A stretch of 64,000 nucleotides of DNA from Microlunatus flavus (GTDB taxonomy: Bacteria > Actinomycetota > Actinomycetes > Propionibacteriales > Propionibacteriaceae), in the NCBI RefSeq assembly GCF_900110855.1, contig NZ_FOFA01000001.1:372001-436000 (forward strand), in the 5' to 3' direction. A program made the translations under genes and the position numbers. The notes beneath the pieces were generated by a model. It ran no database searches, had not been told where the DNA came from, and was given only the letters and a program-made list of their open reading frames with translations. Positions 7,845 to 16,502 of this stretch are shown in pieces; the stretch's first letter is position 1, and each line of letters opens with the position of its first letter.

Positions 7845-9026
7845 GTGGATCCTGTCCTCAACCCCTATTCGCCGGGTGCTGGGCGCCGTCCGGCTGCGCT
7901 GGTCGGTCGGGACGGCCAACGCGACGGCTGGGACGTCGCGCTCCGGCGGACGGAAGCTGGTCGTGGTGCCCGCTCGATGGTGCTCTACGGGCTTCGCGGC
8001 GTCGGGAAGACCGTGCTCCTCGCCGAGCTGGCCAAGCAGGCGCGCGATCGGGCCTGGGTCACGGCGAAGTTCGAGGCGGGCAGCGGGAAGGCCCTGCGGC
8101 CCTCGCTCGGAGAGGCGCTGCACGGTCCGCTCTCCGACCTGGCTCGACCGGGCGTGGGGACGCGGGTGCTCCGGGCCCTCAAGACGGCCCTGAGCTTCAA
8201 GGCGTCGTACGACACGGCCGGCACCTGGAACTTCGGCCTCGACCTCACGGGGCAACCCAGCGGAGGCGCCGATACGGGCAGCATCGAGGCGGACGTGTCC
8301 AAGCTGATGAGGGACGTGTCGGCTGCGGCCGGCGAGGAGGGGGTCGGGCTCGCACTGCTGGTGGACGAGGCGCAGGACCTCACCAGCGAGGAGCTGACGG
8401 CCCTGTGCGCGGCGATCCACCTCGCCGGGCAGGACGGGTGGCCGCTGCTCGTCGGGCTGGCCGGGCTGCCGAGCCTCCCCCGCATCCTGGCCGAGGCGAA
8501 GTCGTACTCCGAGAGACTGTTCGAGTTCGAGCACATCAGGGAGCTCGACGAGGACCTGGCCCGCAGCGCCGTCGTCGAGCCGGCGGAGGCCGAGGACGTG
8601 GCCTGGGAGCCCGACGCGCTCGCGCTGGTCATCCGCGAGACGTCGGGCTACCCCTACTTCCTGCAGCAGCTGGGTCAGGACACCTGGAACCTGGCCGAGG
8701 GCTCCCCGATCACCCTGGCCGATGCCCGGGCCGGAGCCGAGCGGGGACGAGCAGCGCTCGACACGGGGTTCTTCCGCGCGCGGTGGGACCGTGCGACCCG
8801 GGCGGAGCAGCGCTACCTGCGCGCCATGGCCCAGGACGGTGACGCAGGGAGCCAGTCGGGGACGGTCGCCGAGCGTCTCGGCCGGAAGGTCACCGCGCTC
8901 GGACCTGTGCGGGCCAGCTTGATCGCGAAGGGACTGGTGTACGCGCCCGAGCACGGCGTCGTCGCCTTCACCGTTCCGGGCATGGCGGCCTTCGTGACGC
9001 GCCAGTCGGCGGAGAACGGGGCTTAG
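7845..9026 (+). CDS. Orphan AAA ATPase (ORC1/Cdc6-like P-loop protein)
   Basis: This roughly 393-aa ATPase opens with PVLNPYSPGAG and a GRDGQRD motif resembling the N-terminal 'xGR-E' signature of STAND/ORC-type ATPases. Walker A is GLRGVGKT (49-56) and Walker B is LALLVDEAQDL. The C-terminal third (RATRAEQRYLRAMA to FVTRQ) looks like a winged-helix domain. The usual role of such solitary ATPases is unknown; some act in mobile or defence contexts. I chose GTG 7845 because of the TACGAT box 6 nt upstream; GTG 7818 is the alternative. No partner gene overlaps it, and its promoter is unusually AT-rich, so transfer is possible. Confidence 0.72.
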   Translation: MDPVLNPYSPGAGRRPAALVGRDGQRDGWDVALRRTEAGRGARSMVLYGLRGVGKTVLLAELAKQARDRAWVTAKFEAGSGKALRPSLGEALHGPLSDLARPGVGTRVLRALKTALSFKASYDTAGTWNFGLDLTGQPSGGADTGSIEADVSKLMRDVSAAAGEEGVGLALLVDEAQDLTSEELTALCAAIHLAGQDGWPLLVGLAGLPSLPRILAEAKSYSERLFEFEHIRELDEDLARSAVVEPAEAEDVAWEPDALALVIRETSGYPYFLQQLGQDTWNLAEGSPITLADARAGAERGRAALDTGFFRARWDRATRAEQRYLRAMAQDGDAGSQSGTVAERLGRKVTALGPVRASLIAKGLVYAPEHGVVAFTVPGMAAFVTRQSAENGA

Positions 9027-9082
9027 GCGACACCCGCGCGGCAATCCGCGGAACTGTCGGTTCCCGGCCCTACCGTGCGCTC

Positions 9083-9988
9083 ATGTCCGTCCGGACCGCG
9101 CCGCGCCCGTACCCCTCGCTGGGGTTCCGGCGGATGCGCGCCTTCACGATCCTCATGCTCGCCGTCGCCCTGGTGAACACCGTCGTGCACCTGCTCGACC
9201 GCCCGGACGCCCTCGTGACGCAGGCCGCGGCGCCGGTGACTGCGGCGGCCCCCGCGCAGGCGGCCCCGCCCCCGACGCCGGCGGCGGTCGTCGCCAGCGC
9301 CGTCTCCCGCTGGCACGACGACGAGTCGGGCCACCTGGCCGTCGTCGTCCAGGACCTCTCGACCGGGAGGTCCCACACGTACGGCGACACCGGGAAGGCG
9401 TTCGCGACCGCCAGCATCGTCAAGGTCGACATCCTCGCCACGCTCCTCCTGCAGGAGCAGGGCAAGCTGAGCAGCGCCCAGAAGGAGGTCGCGGCGCGGA
9501 TGATCCGGCAGAGCAGCAACGGCGCGGCCACCACGCTGTGGAAGGCGATCGGCCGGGAGAAGGGGCTGGCGGCCGCCAATGCGACGTTCGGGCTGACGCA
9601 GACCAAGGGCGGCACCAAGGGCCGCTGGGGAGCGACGACCACGACGACGGCCGACCAGCTGCGGCTGCTGCAGGTCGTCTTCACCGACGACTCGCCCCTG
9701 ACGCCCGACTCCCGCGCCTACCTGCAGTCCCTGATGGGCGGGGTGGCGCGCGACCAGAACTGGGGGGTCACCGCCGCGGACTCGCGCGGCGACACCCACG
9801 CGTTCGTCAAGAACGGCTGGCTCCCGCGCACCGGCGGCTGGGCCGTGACCAGCGTCGGCAAGGTCGAGCACGAGGGGCACCCCCTGCTCGTCGCCGCGCT
9901 GTCCGACGGGGGGTCCACGCAGAAGGAGGGCGTCGCCGTCGTCGAGCTCGTCGCCCAGAACGCCGCGAAGGACCTCGTCGGGGCCTGA
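9083..9988 (+). CDS. Exported serine hydrolase, class A beta-lactamase fold
   Basis: This 301-aa protein has an N-terminal membrane/signal segment (about 20-38), an Ala/Pro linker and a beta-lactamase_2-like domain. The catalytic S111-I-V-K114 tetrad and S144-S-N146 motifs are present. The usual KTG triad reads K-N-G (in HAFVKNGWLP), and no clear class A Glu166 loop is seen. Such proteins are more often D,D-peptidase- or esterase-like than true beta-lactamases, so I would not call resistance. It acts outside the membrane. A GGGGCC/GGCCCC inverted repeat (9980-9999) overlaps the stop codon. Confidence 0.8.
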   Translation: MSVRTAPRPYPSLGFRRMRAFTILMLAVALVNTVVHLLDRPDALVTQAAAPVTAAAPAQAAPPPTPAAVVASAVSRWHDDESGHLAVVVQDLSTGRSHTYGDTGKAFATASIVKVDILATLLLQEQGKLSSAQKEVAARMIRQSSNGAATTLWKAIGREKGLAAANATFGLTQTKGGTKGRWGATTTTTADQLRLLQVVFTDDSPLTPDSRAYLQSLMGGVARDQNWGVTAADSRGDTHAFVKNGWLPRTGGWAVTSVGKVEHEGHPLLVAALSDGGSTQKEGVAVVELVAQNAAKDLVGA

Positions 9989-10024
9989 CGACCGGCCCCC
10001 ACCGCGCTCCCGCACGCCCGGGTC

Positions 10025-10030
10025 GAGAAT
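10025..10030 (+). promoter_or_regulatory. Possible -10 box upstream of the acid-sugar operon
   Basis: GAGAAT is followed 7 nt later by a GTG that opens only a 7-codon frame (V-E-P-T-S-R-C). The transcript would reach the kinase start about 80 nt further on. It could be a promoter with a tiny leader ORF or chance. Confidence 0.25.
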
Positions 10031-10119
10031 GGGGGCGGTGGAGCCGACCTCGCGATGCTGACGGCTGCAGGGGCCCCACCGGTCTTTCGCACTCGCCTCG
10101 TCCCTCGGGGCGGGTCGCG

Positions 10120-11313
10120 GTGAGACCCTCCGTGCTCGGGCTCGTCGCCGACGACCTGACCGGGGCCGGGGACTCGGCCGTCGGGTTCGCGGCGGCGGGC
10201 TGGACCGCGGTCCTCGCCCTGCGCGCCACCCGCCTGCGCCTCCCTGCCGCGACCGGTCCCGTCGTCCTGGCCGTGAGCACCGGCGCCCGGGCCGCCCCGG
10301 ACGACGAGGCGGCCGCCCGTACGGCCGCCGCGGTCGACGCCCTGGTCGCGGCCGGCGCCGAACGCCTGTACGTCAAGATCGACTCGACCGTCCGGGGTTC
10401 GGTGGCCGGGCAGGTCGACGGCGCGCTCAGCGCCTGGTCAAGGCACCAGCCCGGGGCCCACGCCCTGGTGTGCCCGGCGTTCCCCGCGCAGCGTCGGACC
10501 GTCGTCGATGGGGAGGTCCTCGTCGCCGGGCGTCCGCTGGCCGAGTCGGCGGCCGCCCTGGACCCCGTGACACCGCGGCTCGACGGCGACCTCGGGCGCG
10601 TCGTGCCCGGAGCCGTGCGGCGTCCGGTCGGCGACCTCGGTGCGGCGGCACCCGGGACGCGGCTGGTCGTCGACGCGCGCGACGAGGACGAACTCGACCG
10701 CATCGCCCGCACGGCCGACGCCGCCGGGGCCGACCTCGTCCTCGTCGGCTCCGGTGGTCTGGCCGCGGCGCTGGGCCGGGTGTGGTCCTCTCCCCTGGCC
10801 CGTCCGACGACCCCACCGTTCGCGGGCCGTGTGCTGGTGGCCGTGAGCTCGCTCCACCCGGCGGCGCTGGACCAGGTCGGGTGGCTGCGGAACCTTGCAG
10901 CGGCCGGCGTGGACGTCCTCACCACGCCTCCCGAGGTCGTCAGCCCCCAAGCCGCCGCCCGCGACCTGGCCGGGCGGGTCGGCGACGCCCTGGCCACGAG
11001 GGCGTACGACGCGCTGGTCCTCGTCGGCGGGGACGGCGCCGCCGCCGTGCTCGACCGCCTCGAGGCCGACGGCGTGGACGTCGACGGCGCCGTCGTCCCC
11101 GGCTGCCCCACGGGCACGGTCACCGGCGGCCCCGCCCACGGGCTCCGGCTCGTGACGAAGTCGGGCGGCTTCGGCGACACGTCCGCCCTCGACGCGATCG
11201 TCCGGGGCCTGCGCGACCCGGCCGCGCCGCCGGCCCCGGCCGGCTCCGACCGGCCCCACCCGCTCCGCCACCCCGACGCCGCACCCCGGCCGACCCCGAA
11301 GGAAGCCCGATGA
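10120..11313 (+). CDS. Four-carbon acid sugar kinase (DUF1537/OtnK family)
   Basis: This roughly 397-aa protein belongs to the DUF1537 kinase family, which phosphorylates D-threonate, D-erythronate and related acid sugars at O4. The N-terminal sugar-binding domain starts GLVADDLTGAGDSAVGF, with the key Asp pair, and contains KIDSTVRG. The C-terminal nucleotide-binding domain has VLVGGDGAAAVLD and ends with TKSGGFGD. The GTG at 10120 fits the family N-terminus; the open frame runs much further upstream but is not coding there. Its stop overlaps the start of the pdxA-like gene (ATGA), so they are coupled. The expected product is the 4-phosphate substrate for the next enzyme. Confidence 0.88.
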   Translation: MRPSVLGLVADDLTGAGDSAVGFAAAGWTAVLALRATRLRLPAATGPVVLAVSTGARAAPDDEAAARTAAAVDALVAAGAERLYVKIDSTVRGSVAGQVDGALSAWSRHQPGAHALVCPAFPAQRRTVVDGEVLVAGRPLAESAAALDPVTPRLDGDLGRVVPGAVRRPVGDLGAAAPGTRLVVDARDEDELDRIARTADAAGADLVLVGSGGLAAALGRVWSSPLARPTTPPFAGRVLVAVSSLHPAALDQVGWLRNLAAAGVDVLTTPPEVVSPQAAARDLAGRVGDALATRAYDALVLVGGDGAAAVLDRLEADGVDVDGAVVPGCPTGTVTGGPAHGLRLVTKSGGFGDTSALDAIVRGLRDPAAPPAPAGSDRPHPLRHPDAAPRPTPKEAR

Positions 11314-12359
11314 CCACCGCACCCCTGCCCGTGCTCGCCCTCACCCTCGGCGACGTCGCCGGGATCGGCCCCGAGATCACCGCCAAGACGCTGCTGCTGC
11401 ACCCCGAGCTGCGCGAGGTCTGCGTCCCGGTGGTGGTCGGGGACGCGGACGCGATGCGCGCCGGCGCCGAGCGGGCCGGGCTGGACCCGGGCACCGTCCG
11501 CGTGGTCACCGACCCGCGCGCCACGACGAACGACCCCGCGCTCATCGAGCTCTGGCAGACGGGCCCGTCGCTGGCCGAGGTCGCGGTCGGCGAGCTCAGC
11601 CCGGTCGCGGGCGACGGGGCGTACCGGTTCGTCGTCGAAGCCTGCCGCCTCGCCCGCGACGGCGTGGTCGACGGCATCGTGACCGCGCCCCTGAACAAGG
11701 CGGCGATGCACGCCGCCGGGCACCGGTGGCCCGGCCACACCGAGCTGCTGGCGCACGAGTTCGGGGTCGAGAACTTCAGCCTCGTCCTGTCCGCCGGCGA
11801 CCTCTACGTCTTCCACCTCACCGCGCACGTCTCGCTCGCCCAGGCCGTCGCCGGCACCACGCCCGAGCGGACCGACGCCATCTTCACGCTGGCGTCCGCC
11901 TTCACCCGTGCCCTCGGGCGGCCGGACGAGGCCATCGGCCTGTGCGGGCTCAACCCGCACGCGGGCGAGAACCGGATCTTCGGCGACGAGGACGCCGACG
12001 TCCTGGAGCCGGCCGTGCGGCGCGCGGTCGCCCGCGGCATCAACGCCCACGGCCCGATCCCGGCGGACGCGCTCATCCCCGCCGCGGTGCGCGGGAAGTG
12101 GAACGTGGTGATCGCCTGCTACCACGACCAGGGCCACGCCCCCTTCAAGGCGGTGTACGGCGACGACGGCGTCAACATCACCATCGGCCTGCCGGTGGTC
12201 CGGGTGTCGGTCGACCACGGCACGGCGTTCGACATCGCCGGCCAGGGCGTCGCCCGCGAGTCGAGCCTCGTGCTGTCCTGCCGACGGGCGGCGGAGCTGG
12301 CGCTGGGCTGGGGCGACGTGTGGGAGGCTGCGCGGCAGAGCCAGGCCGTCTCGGCCTGA
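11310..12359 (+). CDS. pdxA2: PdxA2-type 4-phosphoerythronate/threonate dehydrogenase
   Basis: The 349-aa protein is a PdxA-family NAD-dependent dehydrogenase: it starts LTLGDVAGIGPEI and has the metal-binding HRWPGHTELLAHEF, GLNPHAGE and CYHDQGHAPFK motifs. PdxA itself works in vitamin B6 synthesis. When the gene follows a DUF1537 kinase, as here with an ATGA overlap, the family member (PdxA2) oxidises D-threonate or D-erythronate 4-phosphate and decarboxylates it to dihydroxyacetone phosphate. Catabolic assignment therefore rests on context. A biosynthetic PdxA role cannot be excluded, but no other B6 genes are nearby. Confidence 0.85.
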   Translation: MTTAPLPVLALTLGDVAGIGPEITAKTLLLHPELREVCVPVVVGDADAMRAGAERAGLDPGTVRVVTDPRATTNDPALIELWQTGPSLAEVAVGELSPVAGDGAYRFVVEACRLARDGVVDGIVTAPLNKAAMHAAGHRWPGHTELLAHEFGVENFSLVLSAGDLYVFHLTAHVSLAQAVAGTTPERTDAIFTLASAFTRALGRPDEAIGLCGLNPHAGENRIFGDEDADVLEPAVRRAVARGINAHGPIPADALIPAAVRGKWNVVIACYHDQGHAPFKAVYGDDGVNITIGLPVVRVSVDHGTAFDIAGQGVARESSLVLSCRRAAELALGWGDVWEAARQSQAVSA

Positions 12360-12395
12360 GCGACCCGCGGGGCCGAGGAGGAGCAGGGACCGTCC

Positions 12396-13412
12396 ATGCG
12401 CGCCTTCGTCGTCACCGCACCGGGCCACGCGGAGGTCCGGGACGTCGCCCCGCCCGAGGCGACCGCGGGGCTGGTCGTCGTCGACGTCGAGCGCGCGGGT
12501 GTGTGCGGCACCGACGCCGAGCTGTTCTCCGGGCAGATGGCCTACCTCGACTCCGGGGAGGCGCGCTACCCGCTGCGGCTCGGGCACGAGTGGTGCGGGC
12601 GCGTCAGCGCGGTGGGCGACGGCGTCGACCCCGGCTGGCTCGGGCGCCGGGTCACCGGCGACACGATGCTCGGCTGCGGGCACTGCCGGCGCTGCACGTC
12701 GGGGCGTCAGCACCTGTGCGCGGACCGCTACGAGATCGGCGTCCGCAACGGCTGGCCGGGCGCCCTGGCCGAGCAGCTGCCGGTGCCCGCGTCGGCGCTC
12801 GTCGCGCTGCCGGACGGGGTCGACGCCGCGCTCGGGGCGCTCGTCGAGCCGGGCGGCAACGCCCTGCGCAGCGTCCGGGCCGCCGACGTCGGGCCCGGCT
12901 CGCGCGTCCTCGTCCTCGGACCCGGGACCATCGGGCTGCTGGTCGCTCAGGTCGCCCGCGCCCACGGCGCCGAGGTCCACCTGCTCGGCAAGGACGACGG
13001 CTCCGGGGCCTTCGCCGCCACGCTCGGACTCGACCGCTTCTCCACGGCGGAGACCCTCGACCGCTCCCTGACCTTCGACGCGGTCGTGGACGCCTCGAAC
13101 GACCGCCGCCTCCCCGCCCTGGCCGTCGAGCTGGTCGAGCCGGGCGGACGCGTCGTCCTGATCGGCCTCTCCGGTGAGCCGAGCCCCGTCGACTCGCGCG
13201 CCCTGGTCCTCAAGGACGTGACCGCGGTCGGCGTGCTGAGCGCGTCGGGCGGTCTGACGGGAGCCGCGGACCTGTACGCGTCGGGCCGGGTCGACCCGCG
13301 TCCGCTCGTCGCCGCGACCGTGGGCCTGGACGAGGTGGCCGCGGTGCTCGCCGGCACCCGGCCGGCCGGTGCCGGACCGGGCCCGAAGGTGCACGTCGAC
13401 CCGCGCCGCTGA
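12396..13412 (+). CDS. Zinc-dependent alcohol/polyol dehydrogenase (MDR family)
   Basis: The 338-aa medium-chain dehydrogenase keeps both zinc sites: catalytic C37-G-T-D and H64-E65, and structural C94, C97, C100 and C108 (motif CGHCRRCTSGRQHLC). The Rossmann motif GPGTIG lies near the middle. It resembles L-threonine/sorbitol-type dehydrogenases, but a specific substrate cannot be read from sequence. The gene starts 36 bp after pdxA2 with an RBS (GAGGAGGAGCAGG), so it is very likely third in the acid-sugar operon. It may oxidise a sugar alcohol or aldonate that feeds the kinase. A strong hairpin ends the operon. Confidence 0.8.
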   Translation: MRAFVVTAPGHAEVRDVAPPEATAGLVVVDVERAGVCGTDAELFSGQMAYLDSGEARYPLRLGHEWCGRVSAVGDGVDPGWLGRRVTGDTMLGCGHCRRCTSGRQHLCADRYEIGVRNGWPGALAEQLPVPASALVALPDGVDAALGALVEPGGNALRSVRAADVGPGSRVLVLGPGTIGLLVAQVARAHGAEVHLLGKDDGSGAFAATLGLDRFSTAETLDRSLTFDAVVDASNDRRLPALAVELVEPGGRVVLIGLSGEPSPVDSRALVLKDVTAVGVLSASGGLTGAADLYASGRVDPRPLVAATVGLDEVAAVLAGTRPAGAGPGPKVHVDPRR

Positions 13413-13454
13413 GCTGTCCCGGACCACGTCGAGCGCCACGACCTCGGGAAGCAC

Positions 13455-13489
13455 GACGCCGACGCCGCCCCGAGGGCTGCGTCGGCGTC
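13455..13489 (+). terminator. Hairpin terminator after the acid-sugar operon
   Basis: A perfect 11-bp inverted repeat (GACGCCGACGC at 13455-13465, complement at 13479-13489) with a 13-nt loop lies 43 bp after the dehydrogenase stop. It is immediately before the 3' end of the opposite-strand tRNA gene. Confidence 0.65.
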
Positions 13490-13504
13490 TCGCCCGGACG
13501 GGCA

Positions 13505-13592
13505 TGGCGGTGGCGGAGGGATTTGAACCCTCGGAAGTTTTCACTTCACGCGCTTTCGAGGCGCGCTCTTTAGGCCGCTCAGACACGCCACC
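13505..13592 (-). tRNA. tRNA-Ser(CGA), CCA encoded
   Basis: On the minus strand the acceptor stem GGTGGCG (13592-13586) pairs with CGCCACC (13515-13509), the discriminator is G (13508), and CCA is genomically encoded (13507-13505). The anticodon arm has stem CGCGC/GCGCG and loop CTCGAAA with anticodon CGA (13558-13556), reading UCG serine codons. The extended variable arm (GAAGT, GAAA loop, ACTTC) and the T-arm sequence GGTTCAAATCC confirm a class II serine tRNA. Confidence 0.95.
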
Positions 13593-13625
13593 GCGGGAGA
13601 GATTACCGGGAGCGGGAGGGCGACG

Positions 13626-14132
13626 CTAATCCGTACCAGCGCCCGGCCCCGGGCCCCGGTGCGTGGTGAAGAAGTCGAGCAGCACCTGCCCGCAGTCCGC
13701 CTCGAGGATGCCCCCGCGCACGTCGACGCGGTGGTTGAGCCGGGGGTCGCGCAGCACGTCGAACAGCGACGCCACCGCCCCGGCCTTGGGGTCGTACGCG
13801 CCGAACACGCAGCGTTCGACGCGGGACAGGACCACGGCACCCGCGCACATCGTGCAGGGCTCGAGGGTGACGACCAGCGTGTGGCCGTCGAGGCGCCAGG
13901 TGCCGGCCGCGGCGGCCGCTCGGCGCAGCGCGAGGACCTCGGCGTGCGCCGTCGGGTCCTGCGTCGCCTCGCGCTCGTTGCCCGCCACGGCCACGACCGC
14001 GCCGTCGGGGCCGAGCACGACCGCGCCCACGGGGACGTCGCCGGCCGCGCCGACCCGGCGCGCCTCGGCCAGCGCGAGGCGCATGGCCTCGCCCCAGCGC
14101 CCCCCGGCCGCGCGCGACGGGCCCGTCGTCAC
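13626..14132 (-). CDS. tadA: tRNA adenosine(34) deaminase TadA
   Basis: The 168-aa zinc deaminase converts A34 to inosine in tRNA-Arg(ACG). The zinc ligands and catalytic Glu are in H63-A-E65-V and E91-P-C93-T-M-C96-A-G, with the upstream DVPVGAVVL strand typical of TadA. It lies next to a tRNA gene and just after the gene for the actinobacterial tRNA-adenosine-deaminase-associated protein, only 4 bp away. This conserved pairing supports TadA over a guanine or cytosine deaminase. Confidence 0.92.
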   Translation of the reverse strand: MTTGPSRAAGGRWGEAMRLALAEARRVGAAGDVPVGAVVLGPDGAVVAVAGNEREATQDPTAHAEVLALRRAAAAAGTWRLDGHTLVVTLEPCTMCAGAVVLSRVERCVFGAYDPKAGAVASLFDVLRDPRLNHRVDVRGGILEADCGQVLLDFFTTHRGPGPGAGTD

Positions 14133-14136
14133 CGCG

Positions 14137-14745
14137 TCAGTCCCTGAACGCCGCCTCGGTCGCCCGCGAGAAGTCGGGGTTGATGTTGATGCGGTCGGCG
14201 ATGGCGCCGAGCATCTGGTCGCTGCCCAGGTCGAGGTCGTCGACGATCGTGCCGAGCTCGAACTCGCTGAGCCCCAGGTCGGTCAGCATGTCGAGGTCGC
14301 CGACCGGCTCGCCCTCCTCGTCGTCGAGGTCGTCGACGTCGATGTCCTCGCCGAGGAAGTCGAGGACGTCGTGCGCGATCGGGAAGTCCGCGGCCGCGGC
14401 CGAGTCGGACAGGATCGCCTGCACGCGCTGCCCCCGGACCCGCAGGATCACGAACACCTCGTCCACCAGGCTGACGAAGCCGAGCGAACCGGCGTCGCCG
14501 GGCAGGCGGCGCAGCTGCTCGATGAGCCCGTCGAGGTCGTTGGCGAGCTCGTCGTCGAGCGCCTGGACGTGGATCTGCCCGTCCTCACGGTAAGCCGCGA
14601 GCACGTAGTCGATCTCGTCCTCCGCCGCGTCCTCGAGGTCGTCGTCGGGGTCGGAGTCGTCCGGGTCGTCCGCCTCCATGGCTGCGGCCGGTGCCTTGTC
14701 GGCCTCCTCGAACGACACGTACTCCTCGTCGTCGAACCCCGCCAT
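14137..14745 (-). CDS. tRNA adenosine deaminase-associated protein
   Basis: This 202-aa protein is very acidic, with long Asp/Glu runs near residues 5-45 and again in [13 protein letters not shown]. It belongs to the actinobacterial family named for its constant linkage to tadA; its molecular role is not known. The predicted fold has an alternating beta/alpha region ([31 protein letters not shown]). The ATG at 14745 has the RBS GGGGAGGAC upstream. It is the first gene of a two-gene operon with tadA and is divergent from upp, about 150 bp away. Confidence 0.85.
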   Translation of the reverse strand: MAGFDDEEYVSFEEADKAPAAAMEADDPDDSDPDDDLEDAAEDEIDYVLAAYREDGQIHVQALDDELANDLDGLIEQLRRLPGDAGSLGFVSLVDEVFVILRVRGQRVQAILSDSAAAADFPIAHDVLDFLGEDIDVDDLDDEEGEPVGDLDMLTDLGLSEFELGTIVDDLDLGSDQMLGAIADRININPDFSRATEAAFRD

Positions 14746-14885
14746 GATCTGTCCTCCCCGTACCTCCGGGCCGTCGCCGACGCGGCAGTGGCCCGGGCCG
14801 TCCCAACGTCCGGCTCCGGTGGGCCATGGTGTCAGACATCGCCCGGCTTCTTCTGTCCGGTCACGCCGCCAGCGGGGCCTGCCGA

Positions 14886-14891
14886 TAGCCT
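14886..14891 (+). promoter_or_regulatory. -10 box of leaderless upp promoter
   Basis: TAGCCT is followed by 7 nt and the GTG of upp at 14899, leaving no room for an RBS. Confidence 0.55.
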
Positions 14892-14898
14892 CACGGTC

Positions 14899-15537
14899 GT
14901 GGATGTCACGGTCATCGACCACCCGCTCGTCGCGCACAAGCTCACCGCCCTGCGCGACGTCGAGACCGACTCGCCCACGTTCCGGCGCCTCACCGAGGAG
15001 CTCGTGACGCTGCTGGCGTACGAGGCGACCCGCGAGGTCCGCGTCACCCCGACGCAGGTGCAGACCCCGGTCGCCCCGGCCGACGGCGTGCGCCTGGCGC
15101 TGCCGAAGCCGCTCGTGGTGCCGATCCTGCGGGCGGGGCTGGGGATGCTCGAGGGCATGACCCGGCTGGTGCCGACCGCCGAGGTCGGCTTCGTCGGCAT
15201 GGTGCGCAACGAGGAGACCCTCGAACCCTCGACGTACGCCGAGCGGCTGCCCGACGACCTGAGCGGTCGCCAGTGCTACGTCCTCGACCCCATGCTCGCC
15301 ACCGGGGGCACGCTCGCGGCCGCCGTGCGGTTCCTCGTCGACCGCGGCGCCGACCACATCACCTGCATCTGCCTGCTCGCCGCGCCGGAGGGCATCGAGC
15401 GCCTCACCACGCTGCTCGACGACCTGCACGTGCCCTGCACGCTCGTCCTCGCCGGCCTCGACGAGCGCCTCAACGAGAAGGGCTACATCGTCCCCGGCCT
15501 CGGCGACGCGGGCGACCGGCTCTACGGCGTGGTCTGA
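14899..15537 (+). CDS. upp: Uracil phosphoribosyltransferase
   Basis: The 212-aa enzyme makes UMP from uracil and PRPP in pyrimidine salvage. It begins [15 protein letters not shown], contains [13 protein letters not shown], and carries the PRPP-binding motif [15 protein letters not shown]. The C-terminal [16 protein letters not shown] is the uracil-binding signature of Upp. The length matches the family. The GTG at 14899 follows a leaderless -10 box; the frame is open further upstream without coding features. Its stop is 10 bp from that of the convergent nuclease gene. Confidence 0.95.
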   Translation: MDVTVIDHPLVAHKLTALRDVETDSPTFRRLTEELVTLLAYEATREVRVTPTQVQTPVAPADGVRLALPKPLVVPILRAGLGMLEGMTRLVPTAEVGFVGMVRNEETLEPSTYAERLPDDLSGRQCYVLDPMLATGGTLAAAVRFLVDRGADHITCICLLAAPEGIERLTTLLDDLHVPCTLVLAGLDERLNEKGYIVPGLGDAGDRLYGVV

Positions 15538-15547
15538 GCGGGCTCGC

Positions 15548-16438
15548 CTACAGGCGCACGTCCGACGCGCGGGTGAGCCGGGTCCAGCGCGTCTCCAGCC
15601 CCGGCGCCCCGCGGCGCAGGTCGGCCGGCGTCGCCGTCGTCGGCACGGGCAGCCGGTCCGCCGCGACCAGCGGGGCGAGGTCGAGCCCGGTCAGCGTGGC
15701 GATGTCGACGACGGGCACCTGGTAGGTGAGGTAGGCACCCAGCGTCGGCGCGGCCGTCGTGGCGCCCGGCGGGTCGGACAGGTCGATGGCGTCGAGCTGC
15801 GCGGACTGGTCGAGCACGTAGCCGGTCGCAGCCAGCACCGGGTCGGTCGGATCGCCGTCGTTCCAGGCCGCGATCTTCCAGAAGCGGCGCGGGATCCGGG
15901 TCCCGCGGTAGGGCGGGTCGTCGTCGCCGAACACCGGAGCCGTCAGCACCGTCAGCCGCTGGGCGTACGTGCGGGCGTGCTCCAGGACGTAGTCCTCCAG
16001 CCCCGACCACAGCAGCTCGCCCTGGTTGAACAGCGCCGCCTGCGGTGCCGCGTTGACGTAGCTGAACGTGTCGACGTTCGCCTGCTCGGCGACGGCGCGC
16101 TCGCCCCAGACCGGGTCGCGCCGCCGCGTCAGGTGGCCGCGGTCGAGGTCGTTGCGCGCGTACACCTCCGGGCCCGTCTGGGCCTCGACGGGCACGCGCG
16201 GGTCGAGGTGCCAGTCGTCGCCGCGGTCGATCTCGACCAGGCTCGCGCCGTCGAGGTTCGCGGCGGTGACGATCGCCAGGCGCCGCTCGGGCGCAAGGAC
16301 GACGGTGAAGTGCGTGAACGGCAGCGTCGCCGTCTCCACCCCGTCCGGGGTGCCCGGCAACGGGAGCGGCGTGCCCAGGAACCAGGGGTCGTACGGTGCG
16401 GCGGGCGCGGTGCTCGAGGTCATGACCACGCCAAGCAT
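15548..16438 (-). CDS. DNA/RNA non-specific endonuclease (DRGH family)
   Basis: This 296-aa protein of the NUC1/Serratia-nuclease family has the motif ND-LDRGHLTRR with catalytic H102. The metal-ligand segment FSYVNAAPQAALFNQG (N129) follows about 25 residues later, then a W-x-x-LE-type helix. The usual signal peptide is missing: the N-terminus is MLGVVMTSSTAPAAP, with no hydrophobic stretch. Start 16438 or ATG 16423 are both possible and neither has a good RBS. A cytoplasmic or non-classically released nuclease is therefore suggested. No immunity gene adjoins it, although the EcsC-like gene lies 65 bp upstream. Confidence 0.82.
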   Translation of the reverse strand: MLGVVMTSSTAPAAPYDPWFLGTPLPLPGTPDGVETATLPFTHFTVVLAPERRLAIVTAANLDGASLVEIDRGDDWHLDPRVPVEAQTGPEVYARNDLDRGHLTRRRDPVWGERAVAEQANVDTFSYVNAAPQAALFNQGELLWSGLEDYVLEHARTYAQRLTVLTAPVFGDDDPPYRGTRIPRRFWKIAAWNDGDPTDPVLAATGYVLDQSAQLDAIDLSDPPGATTAAPTLGAYLTYQVPVVDIATLTGLDLAPLVAADRLPVPTTATPADLRRGAPGLETRWTRLTRASDVRL

Positions 16439-16475
16439 GCTGGCACTCCCACGACCTCAGCACCCAAGCCTGATG

Positions 16476-16493
16476 GCCGAGGCGCGCCTCGGC
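16476..16493 (-). terminator. Palindrome after the EcsC-like gene
   Basis: A perfect 18-bp palindrome, GCCGAGGCGCGCCTCGGC, can fold as a 7-bp stem with a CGCG loop 10 bp after the EcsC-like stop. It probably ends that transcript and separates it from the nuclease gene on the same strand. Confidence 0.5.
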
Positions 16494-16502
16494 GCCGACT
16501 CG

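Noticed and set aside
9083-9988. Calling the serine hydrolase a beta-lactamase resistance gene
   Set aside because: The KTG motif is KNG and no class A Glu166 loop is recognisable, so only a fold-level call is justified.
10038-10061. 7-codon leaderless ORF before the acid-sugar kinase
   Set aside because: It is too short and supported only by a weak GAGAAT box; kept only as a possible promoter.
9807-13586. 1259-codon minus-strand open frame
   Set aside because: It lies opposite the serine hydrolase, acid-sugar kinase, PdxA2 and dehydrogenase genes and crosses the tRNA-Ser. There are no domains, only low-complexity residues.
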